DNA of 64,000 nucleotides from Strigamia acuminata (Eukaryota; Arthropoda; Chilopoda; Geophilomorpha; Linotaeniidae): NCBI GenBank assembly GCA_949358305.1, contig OX442316.1:2232001-2296000 (forward strand), written 5' to 3'. How positions within the stretch are numbered: position 1 is the stretch's first letter; every line of letters starts with the position of its first letter. The position numbers and the translations under genes were made by a program. The notes under the pieces were generated by a model. It was not told the DNA's origin, ran no database searches, and saw only the letters and a program-made list of their open reading frames with translations. Shown here one piece after another: positions 21,128-31,560 of the stretch.

Positions 21128-22030
21128 CTATTTAGGCAAACTGTTCGCTTCCTCTTTCGAACCACTTAGAACAAAATGATACAAAATGGCCGCCGCCGCA
21201 CCTCCAAGACTAGGTCCAATCCAATAAACCTAAAAACAAAAAAAAAAATTAAATTTTATTAAACTTTTTAAAAAAAAATATCAACACAATTTGACAATAC
21301 CCAATGGTCATCCCAAAGATTCATAACAACAGCTGGACCAAACGACCGTGCCGGATTCATGCTGGACCCAGTGTAAGGAATCTGGACAAAAGAAATCAAA
21401 TTAAAGTGCGCGTCAGAGTTGACCGATAACCGGGAGGGTTAAGTTTCAAATAAATCGATTGAAAAATCGACTTACAGCGAATAAATGACAAGTGGCCACT
21501 GCAAGACCAATGGCGAGCGGTGCAGAACCCTTGATATCTTCCCGATTCTCATCGCAAACGGCGAAAACCGTCAAAACCAGCACAAACGTTATGAAAAACT
21601 CGACGCCAAACGCCTCGACGTCGCTTATGTCATCCGCCACCAAAGTCGCGCCCAGCGCTTTGTGCAGCGATTCCGGCGTGAAAGCTCTCAACAGCGCCGA
21701 ACCGACGATTGCACCGACACATTGGCTCAAAATGTACAACGCACACCGCACGAGACTCGTCTTCCCCGTCACCAACATCCCGATGGACACGGCGGGGTTG
21801 ATGTGGCCGCCGCTTACGTGACAAATACACTGCACCATCGTCGCGACCGTCACGCCGAAAGCGAGAGCTATTTGCACCAAATCGGCGTCGTTCCAGGCGA
21901 CACACGCGCCACAACCGACTAAAACGAGGAAGAAAGTGCCGATGAATTCGGCTAGAAGGGATTTCCAGATGTTGGATTTGGTCACTTCGTCGTGGCCGAG
22001 AAATTTCTCGAGAAACGATTTGGATGTCAT
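21128..22030 (-). CDS. Aquaporin, water-channel type (tandem copy 1)
   Basis: Major intrinsic protein forming a membrane water channel. Exons on the minus strand: 22030-21476, 21381-21301 and 21229-21128, all phase 0, about 245 aa, a normal size for insect Drip/Prip-type aquaporins. The first NPA box is [12 protein letters not shown] and the second [13 protein letters not shown]. Filter residues readable from alignment are Phe (LAFG), His (ATCHLFA), Ser (before SMNPA) and Arg (NPAR), consistent with water selectivity. Signature [18 protein letters not shown]. The final exon ends in a short charged tail ([12 protein letters not shown]). It lies 0.6 kb downstream of a paralogue with the same introns, so it arose by tandem duplication. 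A TATA-like box lies about 70 bp upstream of the ATG. Confidence 0.93.
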
Positions 22031-22096
22031 GGCGGCTTGCGAGTGTGCTCCGCGGGAAAGCGCGAGGAAATGACGGCGCGAGTGGTTTGGTCAGTG

Positions 22097-22103
22097 ATTT
22101 ATA
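22097..22103 (-). promoter_or_regulatory. TATA box of aquaporin copy 1
   Basis: Reads TATAAAT on the minus strand, about 70 bp before the ATG at 22030, with no other gene in between. The paralogue has a comparable box. Confidence 0.55.
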
Positions 22104-22658
22104 AGTAAAATAATCGCTGGCCAATGGAATTTAGGGATTGGACATGTGACTTGGGTTGGATTGTTTGTTATTTAGGTTTTTTTTGGTGTGTTTGACCTTT
22201 TTTCATTGAGGAATTGCGTTAAATGGTATGGGCGATTTGATTTGGCAGGAAATAAGTGGAATGAAGGACAAATAAATCGGAGAGAATTGCACTGAATGAG
22301 TTGTGTAATGTTTTTAAGTAATTGGACACGTGTGGGGAATTTTAGAAAAGATTATTTAATCCTTTGGATTGTTTTTCGTGTTTTTTTTAGGAAATATGTT
22401 GGAAATAAGTTGATAAATGTTAATCCGCATCCGGGAACTTTGTGCAGAAGGTCCCAGGAAGCTAAACTGATGACCCTTTGGGCCCTGGCCAAGATTAAAA
22501 GAGAAAGAAAGAAAAGTCAGTTTTTTTTTTAGTTTTTAGAACAATCCGATTGCATGAAATGGATTTGAAACGTCATTTTAATGTTTCGTAGAAAATAAAA
22601 TCAGTTTGTTACATTTTAATGGATGGATTGAGAATTGTGAGTAATGGATCATAACACT

Positions 22659-24162
22659 TTATATTGCAGACGTCTTGAACTTCGTTTCTTCTTCTTTTGA
22701 TAGTTGTTCCTCTGATGAAACTGGTTTTGGAGCACTTAAGACGAAGTGATACAAAATGGCTGCTGCGACACCACCGAGGTTAGGTCCAACCCAGTAAACC
22801 TGTCCAAATAAGAAATGTATTTTTCAGTTAAGTTGAGTTAAATTTGATAAAATTCTTTAAAACTTCAATCAAGTTTGTTGATATTTCTTTTAAACTTCAA
22901 TTAAAATCATTAGATTCTTTGAAAAATGAAATAAATTCGTTAAAAATTCACTTAATTTCATCCAAATATTTTAAAATTCATTTAATTGCACTAAAAATCT
23001 TTTAAACTTAACTTAATTTCATTAAAAATGTCTAAAATTTCACTTAATTTCATTAAAAATGTCTAAAATTTCACTTAATTTCATTGAAAATGTCTAAAAT
23101 TTTGCTTAATTTGGTTGAAAATGTGTAAAGTTTTACTTAATTCCATTAAAAACGTCTAAAATTTCACTTAATTCCATTAAAAACGTCTAAAATTTTACTT
23201 AATTCCATTAAAAACGTCTAAAATTTCACTTAATTCCATTAAAAACGTCTAAAATTTTACTTAATTCCATTAAAAACGTCTAAAATTTCACTTAATTCCA
23301 TTAAAAACGTCTAAAATTTTACTTAATTCCATTAAAAACGTCTAAAATTTCACTTAATTCCATTAAAAACGTCTAAAATTTCCTTAATTTTACTAAACAT
23401 CTTTTAAAATTCCGTTAAATTTAATTATTTTACCCAATGTCCACTCCAAATATTCATGATAACAGCAGGACCAAACGACCTAGCAGGATTCATACTTGAT
23501 CCAGTATAATTAATCTACAAAAAAAAAAACAAAAAAAACGAATAAACAAAAATCAACCAAAAAACACTCAAAAAACCAAGCAAAAACCAACTCACAGCAA
23601 ACAAATGACACGTAGCCACAGCCAGCCCAATGGCGAGCGGTGCCGACCCCTTAACATCCGTCCGATTCCCGTCGCAAACGGCGAAAACCGTGAAAACCAG
23701 CACAAAAGTGATGAAAAACTCGACACCAAAAGCCTCGATCTCGCTTATTTCACCGCTAACCAACGTCGCACCCAGCGATTTATGCAGCGCACCGGGCGTA
23801 AACGCCCTCAACAGCGCCGCACCGACGATCGCACCGGCGCATTGGCACAAAACGTACAAGAAATATCGCACCAGACTCATTTTCCCCGTCACCAACATCC
23901 CGATGGACACCGCAGGGTTGATATGACCGCCACTGACGTGGCAAATACACTGCACCATCGTCGCAACCGTCACTCCAAACGCCAACGCGATCTGCACCAG
24001 ATCGGCGGTCGGCGACCAGCCAATGCAAGCGCCGCAACCGACCAAAACGAGGAAGAAAGTGCCGACGAATTCGGCGACGAGGGACCTCCAAATGTTGGTG
24101 TTTTTGACCAATTCGTGGCAGCCGAGGAAGGCGACGAGAGCGGATTTGGTTGGCGAACCCAT
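22659..24162 (-). CDS. Aquaporin, water-channel type (tandem copy 2)
   Basis: Exons 24162-23596, 23514-23434 and 22799-22659, all phase 0, about 262 aa. NPA boxes [12 protein letters not shown] and [13 protein letters not shown] are intact, with the same inferred Phe/His/Ser/Arg filter as copy 1. The N-terminal signature is [18 protein letters not shown]. It is very close to copy 1 through the core. It differs in the N-terminal cytosolic end and has a longer C-terminal tail rich in Glu/Lys/Ser (SSEEQLSKEEETK), a plausible trafficking or phosphorylation tail. Intron 2 is expanded by a 31-bp satellite. The products probably form homotetramers, as in the family. Confidence 0.93.
23010..23390. 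repeat. 31-bp satellite in aquaporin-2 intron 2
   Basis: A 31-bp unit (core CTTAATTCCATTAAAAACG) repeats about 11 times. Successive units alternate AATTTCAC and AATTTTAC over most of the array, indicating a 62-bp higher-order repeat. Left-hand copies are more diverged (TTTCATTAAAAATGTCT). Confidence 0.85.
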
Positions 24163-24202
24163 GGCGATCTGTGAAATGGTCCGGTGGGGCGAAAATCTCC
24201 GG

Positions 24203-24208
24203 TTATAA
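24203..24208 (-). promoter_or_regulatory. TATA-like box of aquaporin copy 2
   Basis: TTATAA on the minus strand, about 43 bp upstream of the ATG at 24162. Confidence 0.45.
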
Positions 24209-25284
24209 ACTGTTTTTAATCTGGTTTTGCGCGCTGATATGACCAGTGGAATTCAACACGTGGAATTGATTTTAAAATAGAATAATCTGTGGATTTTTGG
24301 CTGGTGCTTCCATACCAAGGTGCATTTGTTGTTTGACGTCAGTTGGGTTATTTTGGAGGATCTTGGTTCGATTTTTTTTGTTGGGATTTAATTTAATGTG
24401 GATGGGGTTGTTGACCTTTGTGTTGTGAAATTTTAAATGGGACAATGTGGTTTGGAAGTTGTGACGAGTGATGGTGATTAATCAAGTTGGATTTTTGTAT
24501 TTTTAGATTAGTAGTTGGTGGGATTGGTTGTTATGTAAGAGTTTTTGATGTTTGTTTGGTTTGTGTTATTTAATTTGGGTGTGTTGCGTAAGAATTTGGT
24601 GATATTGGTTGGTGTTTGGTATTTATACCAACGAAAAGCATCAAAAGTTGTTTTTAGTTTATTGATTTTTGTGTTTTGAATTGTTTTGAGTGATAGAGGA
24701 TTTTTTTTGTTAGATAGTAACATCATTTGGAAGGATAAGATTGAATCGTGTTCGTTGGAGATGGTGAGTGGTATTTTTAGAATTTAATCTTTTATCAGAT
24801 CGGCTTCACTGCATTGTTTTGTGATGAATATTTAAAAAAAAAGATTACTGGTAAGCTAAAAGTGATTACATTTTATTCAATGATAATAAAAAACAATGAA
24901 GATTAACAGTTTGGAATAATAAAAGAGAAAATTTGAAATATTAGCGTATAAAACCACATTTTACATTAAACTAGCGCAATAACTTAACAGTTTTTAAATT
25001 TTGAATTTGTCGGTTTTAAATTTAAAAAATTAAAAAATTAAAAAATTTATAATTTTATAAATTTAAAAATTTAAAAATTTAAAAATTTAAAAATTTAAAA
25101 ATTTAAAAATTTAAAAATTTAAAAATTTAAATTTAAAATCTTAAAAAAGTTGTTTTAATCTTGTAAATTTATTACTTAAAACAAAATATTTACATGTAGA
25201 AAATAAATTTCATAAAAATAAATCTCATGAAAATAAATCGCAAGAAAATAAATCGCAAGAAAATCCCAAAAATCACAACGTTAC
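24209..25284. other. AT-rich spacer before the LTR cluster
   Basis: No supportable gene. A simple AAAAATTT repeat runs at about 25019-25135, and a short ATAAATCGCAAGAAA duplication lies just before the gypsy LTR. Confidence 0.5.
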
Positions 25285-25663
25285 TGTTGGTGGAGTGTCC
25301 TGCTCCATCGGTCAATCCTGACCAATCGTTATGTTTTGGCGCTTTTAAGAGCAGCGCCACCTATATTGTAATTCGAGAATAAACCAGTCACTTTTAGTTT
25401 ACTATGGCCGACACGTTGTCTTTCTTGACCATCATTCATCAAATCATAAGAACACAATAATTGGCGACGAGGAGGATCGCAATCGACGACCCACAACCAG
25501 ATGCAGCTTCGTATCTACTTTTTGTGAGTTTTTTGTGACTTTTGATGAACTTTTTCGCCGTTTTTGACCGTCGCTGACCACGCCGTCCCCGAAGTAGGCC
25601 TAGTCGTTCTGTGCTTCGAATTTTCGTGTTTTTCGTGTCATATTCCGTCTCCTTGCCATCAAG

Positions 25664-27046
25664 ATGTCGACGTTGAAAGGCACGCTCCGCGAATACGATT
25701 CCAGTGACGATTGGGAACTTTACTGTTTGCGTATGGCGAGTATTTTCGCCTGCAACAAGATTGTTGACGATTTGGAGCAGGTTCACACGCTGCTCGCGTA
25801 CGTGGGCATGCCGACGTTGAAGTTATTGGTGTCGCTTACAGCACCCAAGAAGCCGGCCGAATTCAAGTACGACGAATTGGTGGCGCTCATGCAGAAGAAC
25901 GCCCGCCCGAAGCCGCTCGTTTTGGCCGAAATACGCCGATTTCACCGGCGTGATCGCCAAGCAGGGGAGACCGTCACCGAGTACTCGTTGGCTCTCCAAG
26001 ATCTCGCTCAAAATTGTGACTTTCCTGATAATAAATCGGACGAGCTGCGAAATCGCTTTTTATGTGGCTTGCAAAACGAGCAAGTCCAACATGCGTTAAC
26101 CCTGAAAACTGATCTGACTTTTGACGACGCCGTTGCTTTTGCGGCTTCCGCTGAGGTGTCATCGAAGGAATTTTCGACTATTGCTGCCCAGAATACTGCC
26201 GCCACTCCTGTGCATAAACTCCACGAGTCAAAGCCGCGATACGAGCCGAACAGACGAGGCGGGAAGCGTTTCACGAAGAAAAATGTTGCTTTTCCAACTC
26301 CACACCAACCATCCAGTAAAGGAAATGCGTCGGGGTGCTCGGCTTGTGGGAAATCGAACCACTCGCGCGATTCGTGTCGTTTTCGGGACGCCAAGTGCCA
26401 CGGCTGTGGTAAAACTGGACATATTCGTCCGGTGTGTCGTTCTCGTGTTCCAGCATCGGATTCTACTCATGTTGTTCGTTTTAACGAGGACATGGACTTC
26501 TATCGAGTCCACACTGGTCCTGCAACCGCAGTTAATTCCGTGCATTTGCCGCGTGTGAAGCCAGTTATGATTACCATTTGTATCGATGGTGTCAATCTCG
26601 ATATGGAGATGGACACGGGGGCAGGTGCTTCAATTATTGCTCTTGATTTATATCTAAAACATTTTGCTCATTTTCCATTGCAGACCATCCCGTGCAACAT
26701 GTACACGTACACAGGCGATCAAATACAGATGGAGGGAGTTATTGAAGTTCCAGTCAGGTTCAAAAATCGAAATTTTTTATTGCCACTCTGTGTCGCACGG
26801 GATGGTCCAGTTCCGTTGTTGGGCAGGGGTTGGCTGTGTATGTTTGGCCTTCTTTCAAAAACTGCCGAAGCGGTCGGCGCAAAAATTTATAAGGCCGATT
26901 CCGTTGTTCCTGAGCCCGAGGTCCTTGATTCCACTTCAGCCAAAGCTTTGGAAACGTTGTTGCTGAAGCACGAGCACACTTTCCGCGATGAAATAGGTCC
27001 ACAGTCCACATTAACGTTGATCCAACGGTGCAGCCGATTTTTCTAA
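25664..27046 (+). CDS. gag: Gypsy gag-protease
   Basis: 460 codons. Residues about 1-170 are a retrotransposon gag domain with the WELYCLRMASIF and RRDRQAGETVTEYSLAL type sequence. Two zinc knuckles follow (CSACGKSNHSRDSC and CHGCGKTGHIRPVC). An aspartic protease with the DTGAGAS active site comes at about residue 315. The frame then enters the start of the polymerase region (HEHTFRDEIG) but stops at 27046, out of frame with the downstream RT ORF. In relatives this junction is continuous, so I read it as a disabling frameshift near 27000, not as a programmed site. It supplies capsid and protease in an intact element. Confidence 0.85.
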   Translation: MSTLKGTLREYDSSDDWELYCLRMASIFACNKIVDDLEQVHTLLAYVGMPTLKLLVSLTAPKKPAEFKYDELVALMQKNARPKPLVLAEIRRFHRRDRQAGETVTEYSLALQDLAQNCDFPDNKSDELRNRFLCGLQNEQVQHALTLKTDLTFDDAVAFAASAEVSSKEFSTIAAQNTAATPVHKLHESKPRYEPNRRGGKRFTKKNVAFPTPHQPSSKGNASGCSACGKSNHSRDSCRFRDAKCHGCGKTGHIRPVCRSRVPASDSTHVVRFNEDMDFYRVHTGPATAVNSVHLPRVKPVMITICIDGVNLDMEMDTGAGASIIALDLYLKHFAHFPLQTIPCNMYTYTGDQIQMEGVIEVPVRFKNRNFLLPLCVARDGPVPLLGRGWLCMFGLLSKTAEAVGAKIYKADSVVPEPEVLDSTSAKALETLLLKHEHTFRDEIGPQSTLTLIQRCSRFF

Positions 27047-29736
27047 AAGCTTATCCAGTCCCCATAGCAGTTAAGCCATTGGTCGAGGCTGAGTTAGCGC
27101 GTTTGCAAGCGCTCGGTATTATTTCCCCGGTTGCATCATCACGTTGGGCAACGCCCGTGATGCATGTTAAAAAGTCTGATGGCACCATCAAATTGGCTGG
27201 TTGCTATAATCGGACAATTAACAAAGCTATTTTTTCCAACTCATATCCTTTGCCTTTATTTGCAGATGTGACCGCCAAATTGTCGGGAGGGGAAACTTAT
27301 TCAGTATTAGATATGAATTCAGCCTTTAATCAACTGGAATTAGATGAGGAGAGTAAAATGTCATGTACGATTAACACGCATTTGGGCCTTTTCAGAGTAA
27401 ATAGGTTGTTTTATGGAATTTCATCCGCTCCCGCTCTATTCCAACAAACGATGGACCAGTTGACCGCCAAGGTGAACAGCGCTCAGCCGTTTATCGATGA
27501 TTCTGCCGTGACAGGTGTGACTAACACAGTTCACCTGCAAAACTTGGATGTGCTCCTGTCGACATTCGGCGGAGCCGGGCTTACTTTGAATCGCCGGAAG
27601 TGTCGCTTTATGCAACGGTCGATCCAGTTCCTAGGTTTGAATATTTCTAAACATGGCATTTCCCCAATAGATTCCAAACTCGCTCCTTTACGAGATGCAA
27701 CGCGCCCCGGTGATGTAACCTCTTTGAAATCGTTCCTTGGTCTCATCAATTACTACGGTCGCTTTGTTGCAAATTTGTCTACTCTGCTCGAACCGTTATA
27801 TCGTTTAACACGTGACGATGTCGAGTGGAAGTGGACAGAGGAGCACGAGTCCACCTGGAAAAAGGTTAAGGTTGCTGTATCCACAGAGTCAGCGTTGGTT
27901 CACTTTGATCAGTCTAAAAAATTGTTTTTGACAGTCGATGCTTCCCCGGTAGGCGTGGGAGCGTTCTTGTCGCACCTCGATCCAGACGGTACTCACAGGC
28001 CAATTGCCTTTGCGAGTTCTCTTTTGTCGGCCGCGCAGAAGAACTACGCACAGATAGAGCGTGAGGGATTCGCCATTATTTATGGCATAAGAAAATTCCA
28101 CCACTACCTGTTTGGGCGTCGTTTCTTCCTGCGTACGGACCACAAACCCCTTGTTTCTATATTTGGAGAGAAAAAGGGATGTAATCAGATCGTGGCTGCA
28201 CGACTGCATCGTTGGGCGGTATTTTTATCCGCATATGATTTCATTATTGAACACGTGCCTGCTGTGGACAACGCCATTGCCGATGGCTTGTCTCGTAATC
28301 CACAACCGAGTGTGGACAGCAAAGAAGATTTGGAAGTCGGCATTAACAAAATTTATTCTGCTTTCATTTCAGATTTCCCCATGACTGCTACTTCTCTGAA
28401 AGCTGCATATGCAGCCGACGAAGTATTGCAAGCTGTTTTGCGACATGTTCGCACCGGATGGGAATCACGCACGCCGGACACCGCTGAATTTTACAAACAT
28501 CGGGACTCGTTCTCAACCTTTGACGAATATTTATTTCTCTCCAACAGGTTGGTGATTCCGACAGCTGTTCGCCGTTCGGTGTTGGTCGAGCTCCACTCAG
28601 GTCATTACGGCATTGTCCGTACCAAATCGTTGGCGCGAGCCACTGTTTGGTGGCCTGGAATCGACGCAGACATCGAGCGCACAGTTAAGAATTGCGATGT
28701 ATGCCAGCGAAGCTTACCCGATCCACCCAAATCAAACACCGTCAGTTGGCCAGTTTCCGACCAGGTGTGGGGCCGAGTTCATTTGGACTTCGCCGGCCCG
28801 TTTCACAACTCGATGTTCCTGTTGGCCGTTGACGCCAAAACCAAGTGGTGCGAAGTGCGCAAGATGTCAACGACGACAGCCGCCGCCACTATCGAGGTTA
28901 TCAAGTCTTGGTTCGAAAATCACGGTTTGCCATTGCATTTTCATACCGACAACGGACCACAGTTCACCTCGCAGGAATTTCGCCAGTTCTTGGCGATAAA
29001 CGGAATTCGTCACACTCTCTCACCGCCGTACCATCCAGCTACAAATGGCGCGGTTGAGGGTTTTGTGAAGACTTTTAAAACCCAAGTTGATAAATTTCTA
29101 ACCTTGAATTTTTCCTTGTCGGATGCCGTCTCCCCTTTCATCGCATCGTATCGCTCAACGCCACACGCTACGACGAAAGTTTCACCAGCTGTCGCCTTCC
29201 TTCAGCGTGAGATGCGGACGCGCTTACATCTATTGAATCCACGACTTCTGCCAGATGTCGACCAAATTGACATTCCGCGCCGTTTTGAAGTTGGGGACCT
29301 CGTGTTCGCGCGGGATTACCGTGGCACTCCCAAGTGGATACCCGGTATAGTTAAAAAGAAGACTTCTTCGTCTACTTACGATATTGAGGTCGCTTTCGAC
29401 GTGACGTGGAATCGACACATTGACCAGTTGCGACGTCGCGCAGATCCGAGTTTGTTGCCACAAAATGGGGGGAAAGATTGTAGAAGTTCTCTTCTTCCTT
29501 TTGCCATCACTTCTCAACCAACTACACCGCCTGTGCCCGTGCCTGATCCAGTCCTCGCCGTTCCACAAGCTGTCGTTCCACAAAACGTTGCTCCGACACA
29601 CGCACCGCCGTTGCCAGTCCGCGCGCCATCGCCACCTGCAATCGCCGGCCCGAGTGCTCCAGTTCCTTCAGCGCTTAGCCCTCGACCAGTCCGAAACAGG
29701 AAACAAACGGACTTTTATGGTTTCCCACCGAATTGA
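27028..29736 (+). CDS. pol: Gypsy reverse transcriptase-RNase H-integrase
   Basis: About 902 codons of open frame. The annotated left edge is arbitrary because the natural frame enters from upstream. RT: SVLDMNSAFNQ carries the first catalytic Asp, and PFIDDSAV replaces the usual YxDD with FIDD. RNase H: Asp in LTVDAS, Glu in IEREGFA, Asp in RTDHKPL, Asp in AIADGLSR. Integrase: the zinc domain is HSGHYG through CDVCQ, and the DDE core is HLDFAG, HTDNGPQF and AVEGFVK. A GCY replaces the conserved GDY just after the first RT block. The C-terminus is proline-rich, with no chromodomain seen. Family assignment is firm. Confidence 0.88.
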   Translation: MQPIFLKAYPVPIAVKPLVEAELARLQALGIISPVASSRWATPVMHVKKSDGTIKLAGCYNRTINKAIFSNSYPLPLFADVTAKLSGGETYSVLDMNSAFNQLELDEESKMSCTINTHLGLFRVNRLFYGISSAPALFQQTMDQLTAKVNSAQPFIDDSAVTGVTNTVHLQNLDVLLSTFGGAGLTLNRRKCRFMQRSIQFLGLNISKHGISPIDSKLAPLRDATRPGDVTSLKSFLGLINYYGRFVANLSTLLEPLYRLTRDDVEWKWTEEHESTWKKVKVAVSTESALVHFDQSKKLFLTVDASPVGVGAFLSHLDPDGTHRPIAFASSLLSAAQKNYAQIEREGFAIIYGIRKFHHYLFGRRFFLRTDHKPLVSIFGEKKGCNQIVAARLHRWAVFLSAYDFIIEHVPAVDNAIADGLSRNPQPSVDSKEDLEVGINKIYSAFISDFPMTATSLKAAYAADEVLQAVLRHVRTGWESRTPDTAEFYKHRDSFSTFDEYLFLSNRLVIPTAVRRSVLVELHSGHYGIVRTKSLARATVWWPGIDADIERTVKNCDVCQRSLPDPPKSNTVSWPVSDQVWGRVHLDFAGPFHNSMFLLAVDAKTKWCEVRKMSTTTAAATIEVIKSWFENHGLPLHFHTDNGPQFTSQEFRQFLAINGIRHTLSPPYHPATNGAVEGFVKTFKTQVDKFLTLNFSLSDAVSPFIASYRSTPHATTKVSPAVAFLQREMRTRLHLLNPRLLPDVDQIDIPRRFEVGDLVFARDYRGTPKWIPGIVKKKTSSSTYDIEVAFDVTWNRHIDQLRRRADPSLLPQNGGKDCRSSLLPFAITSQPTTPPVPVPDPVLAVPQAVVPQNVAPTHAPPLPVRAPSPPAIAGPSAPVPSALSPRPVRNRKQTDFYGFPPN

Positions 29737-29909
29737 TGTTTGTGTTTGTGTTTTGAAATAATTGATTTCATTTTGTATTTGCTTAAATTTCAACTTTGTT
29801 CTTTATTAACTTTTATATACATGTGTTTAATGTTTAATTTGTTTTATCCCTTTCTTGATTGTATAATTGGTGTTTCTCCCAATTAAAGGGGATGTTGGAG
29901 TGTCCTACT

Positions 29910-30988
29910 TAAGCTTGTTAACGGATCGGATCGGTGCGGATCCACGGGTAATCCGCATCCGATCCGAATCTCGCGGATTGCCGAAAAAGCAATCCGATCC
30001 GATCCGTGCGGATGAACCGCACAATCCGGATCAATCTTCGTCCAATCCGATCCGATCCGCGGATAGGTCGGATCGATTTGCGGATTTAATTCTTTTTTTG
30101 CTTTTATTTTTTCCAGACTTTAATTCAATTCAGATTCACCAAATTTGCCCCGAATTCAATAGTTTTGAATTCGGGGCAAATTTGGTGAAAACGCTTTCTT
30201 CGTTTTTAATCAAAACGAAGAAAACGTGCGATGTTTTCTTCACGTATCATGATTCACGAATAATATTCGTGATACGTGAAGAAAACGTCTCACATTTTTT
30301 TTTTAAAACCAAGAAAATGTGAGACGTTTTCTTCACGAATCGAATCACGATCATTCATTCGAGTTTGCGGCGATTTGGGTAGAAAGAATCTTGGATACGA
30401 CACGAACACACGAGACACGACACACGATTGTAAAAAAAAATACAATTAAAACTTATACGATTTAAAACAATCAATAAAGAACAATATAATTTTATTCATT
30501 TCATTGCAAAAAATGAAATGGATAAAAATCCTTTTGAATTTTATAACAGTATTAGGAATCCTAAATTCCTAATACTGTTATTTATTGTTATAAAATAAAA
30601 GATTCTTGATCTTGTCCCACGTGCAGATTCACCAAATTTGCCCCGAATTCAAAACTATTGAATTCGGGGCAAATTTGGTGAATCTGCAAATTTGGTGAAA
30701 ACGCTTTCTTCGTTTTTAATCAAAAAACTAAGAAAACGTCCGACGTTTTCTTCACGAATCAACGCTTTCTTCGTTTTTAATCAAAAAACGAAGAAAACGT
30801 CGCACGTGCAGATGGCTCGGATCAATCCGCGGATCAGCGGATTCTCATCCGCGGATTGACCGTGCGGATGGACCGCCGAACCGATCCGCAAAAAAATGGC
30901 GGCCGGATATTTCGATACGATCCGCATCCGATCCGATCCGATCCGATCCGCGGATTGGCGGATGGGTCGGATCGGATTAACAAGCTTA
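29910..30988. mobile_element. hAT-type MITE made of serial hairpins, inserted in the gypsy 3' LTR
   Basis: The ends TAAGCTTGTTAA are inverted. The 8-bp duplication GTCCTACT lies at 29902-29909 and 30989-30996, and the uninterrupted site is visible in the left LTR. Subterminal regions are crowded with GGATCGGATC/GATCCG repeats. The interior is a chain of near-perfect hairpins: about 30137-30186, 30190-30226, 30230-30287, 30284-30330, 30540-30590, 30634-30690 and 30763-30800. The left and right halves are inverted copies of each other. No transposase ORF. Confidence 0.8.
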
Positions 30989-31151
30989 GTCCTACTCCAT
31001 CGGTCAATCCTGACCAATCGTTATGTTTTGGCGCTTTTAAGAGCAGCGCCACCTATATTGTAATTCGAGAATAAACCAGTCACTTTTAGTTTACTATGGC
31101 CGACACGTTGTCTTTCTTGACCATCATTCATCAAATCATAAGAACACAATA

Positions 31152-31560
31152 GTTGGATACCGTACTGTCTCGAATAAACGCCGGGTCGTTTAATACTTTT
31201 CTCGACTTGTCCCATCCGGCGCTTATTCGGGCCCGGCGCATAACTGAAAAATCGCTACAAAAAAATCGCTATAAATGATGATTTTTCCGTAAAAATCACC
31301 TGTTGGAGTCCGATAACGTAATTAATTAACACAATCAAATACCAAAACGAATCCACACAGCAAGATGAAAATATCAAACGGCATTTATTCCATGAGAAAA
31401 GAACATAGCGAGAGAAAAACAACAATCACACATAGAGAGAGTGCTCTAGTGAGTAAAAAGTAATTAACAACAAACGAGATTTACAGAGCATTGATGAGAA
31501 CATCGCTTACACTAGAGAAACTATTAAATACGGAGTACAAAACAAATTCAACACAACATT
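31152..31560. other. Left half of an interrupted fold-back sequence
   Basis: CGAATAAACGCCGGGTC and CGGCGCTTATTCGGGCC at 31173-31240 are complementary in character to GACCCGGTGTTTATTCGGG at 38070-38090, beyond the second LTR element. This suggests that the LTR element landed inside a fold-back transposon. No gene is seen. Confidence 0.45.

Larger units (their letters stand above)
25285..31151 (+). mobile_element. Ty3/gypsy LTR retrotransposon
   Basis: The left LTR (25285-25459, TGTTGG start) is followed by TTGGCGACGAGG, a primer-binding-site-like stretch. The right LTR (29893-31151) is preceded by a purine tract (AATTAAAGGGGA). Apart from a 3-bp difference and one base near the start, the two LTRs read the same once the 1,079-bp MITE in the right LTR is removed, so the insertion is young. 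Internal frames encode gag-protease and RT-RNase H-integrase. A clear target-site duplication was not found. The copy is probably not autonomous because of the frame break near 27000. Confidence 0.9.

Noticed and set aside
25439-25786. 115-codon minus-strand frame at the gypsy 5' end
   Set aside because: Overlaps the gag start and LTR antisense, with no family resemblance.
26945-27046. Programmed -1/+1 frameshift site between gypsy protease and RT
   Set aside because: No slippery heptamer or downstream structure is evident, and the interrupted sequence is normally continuous. A disabling mutation is simpler.
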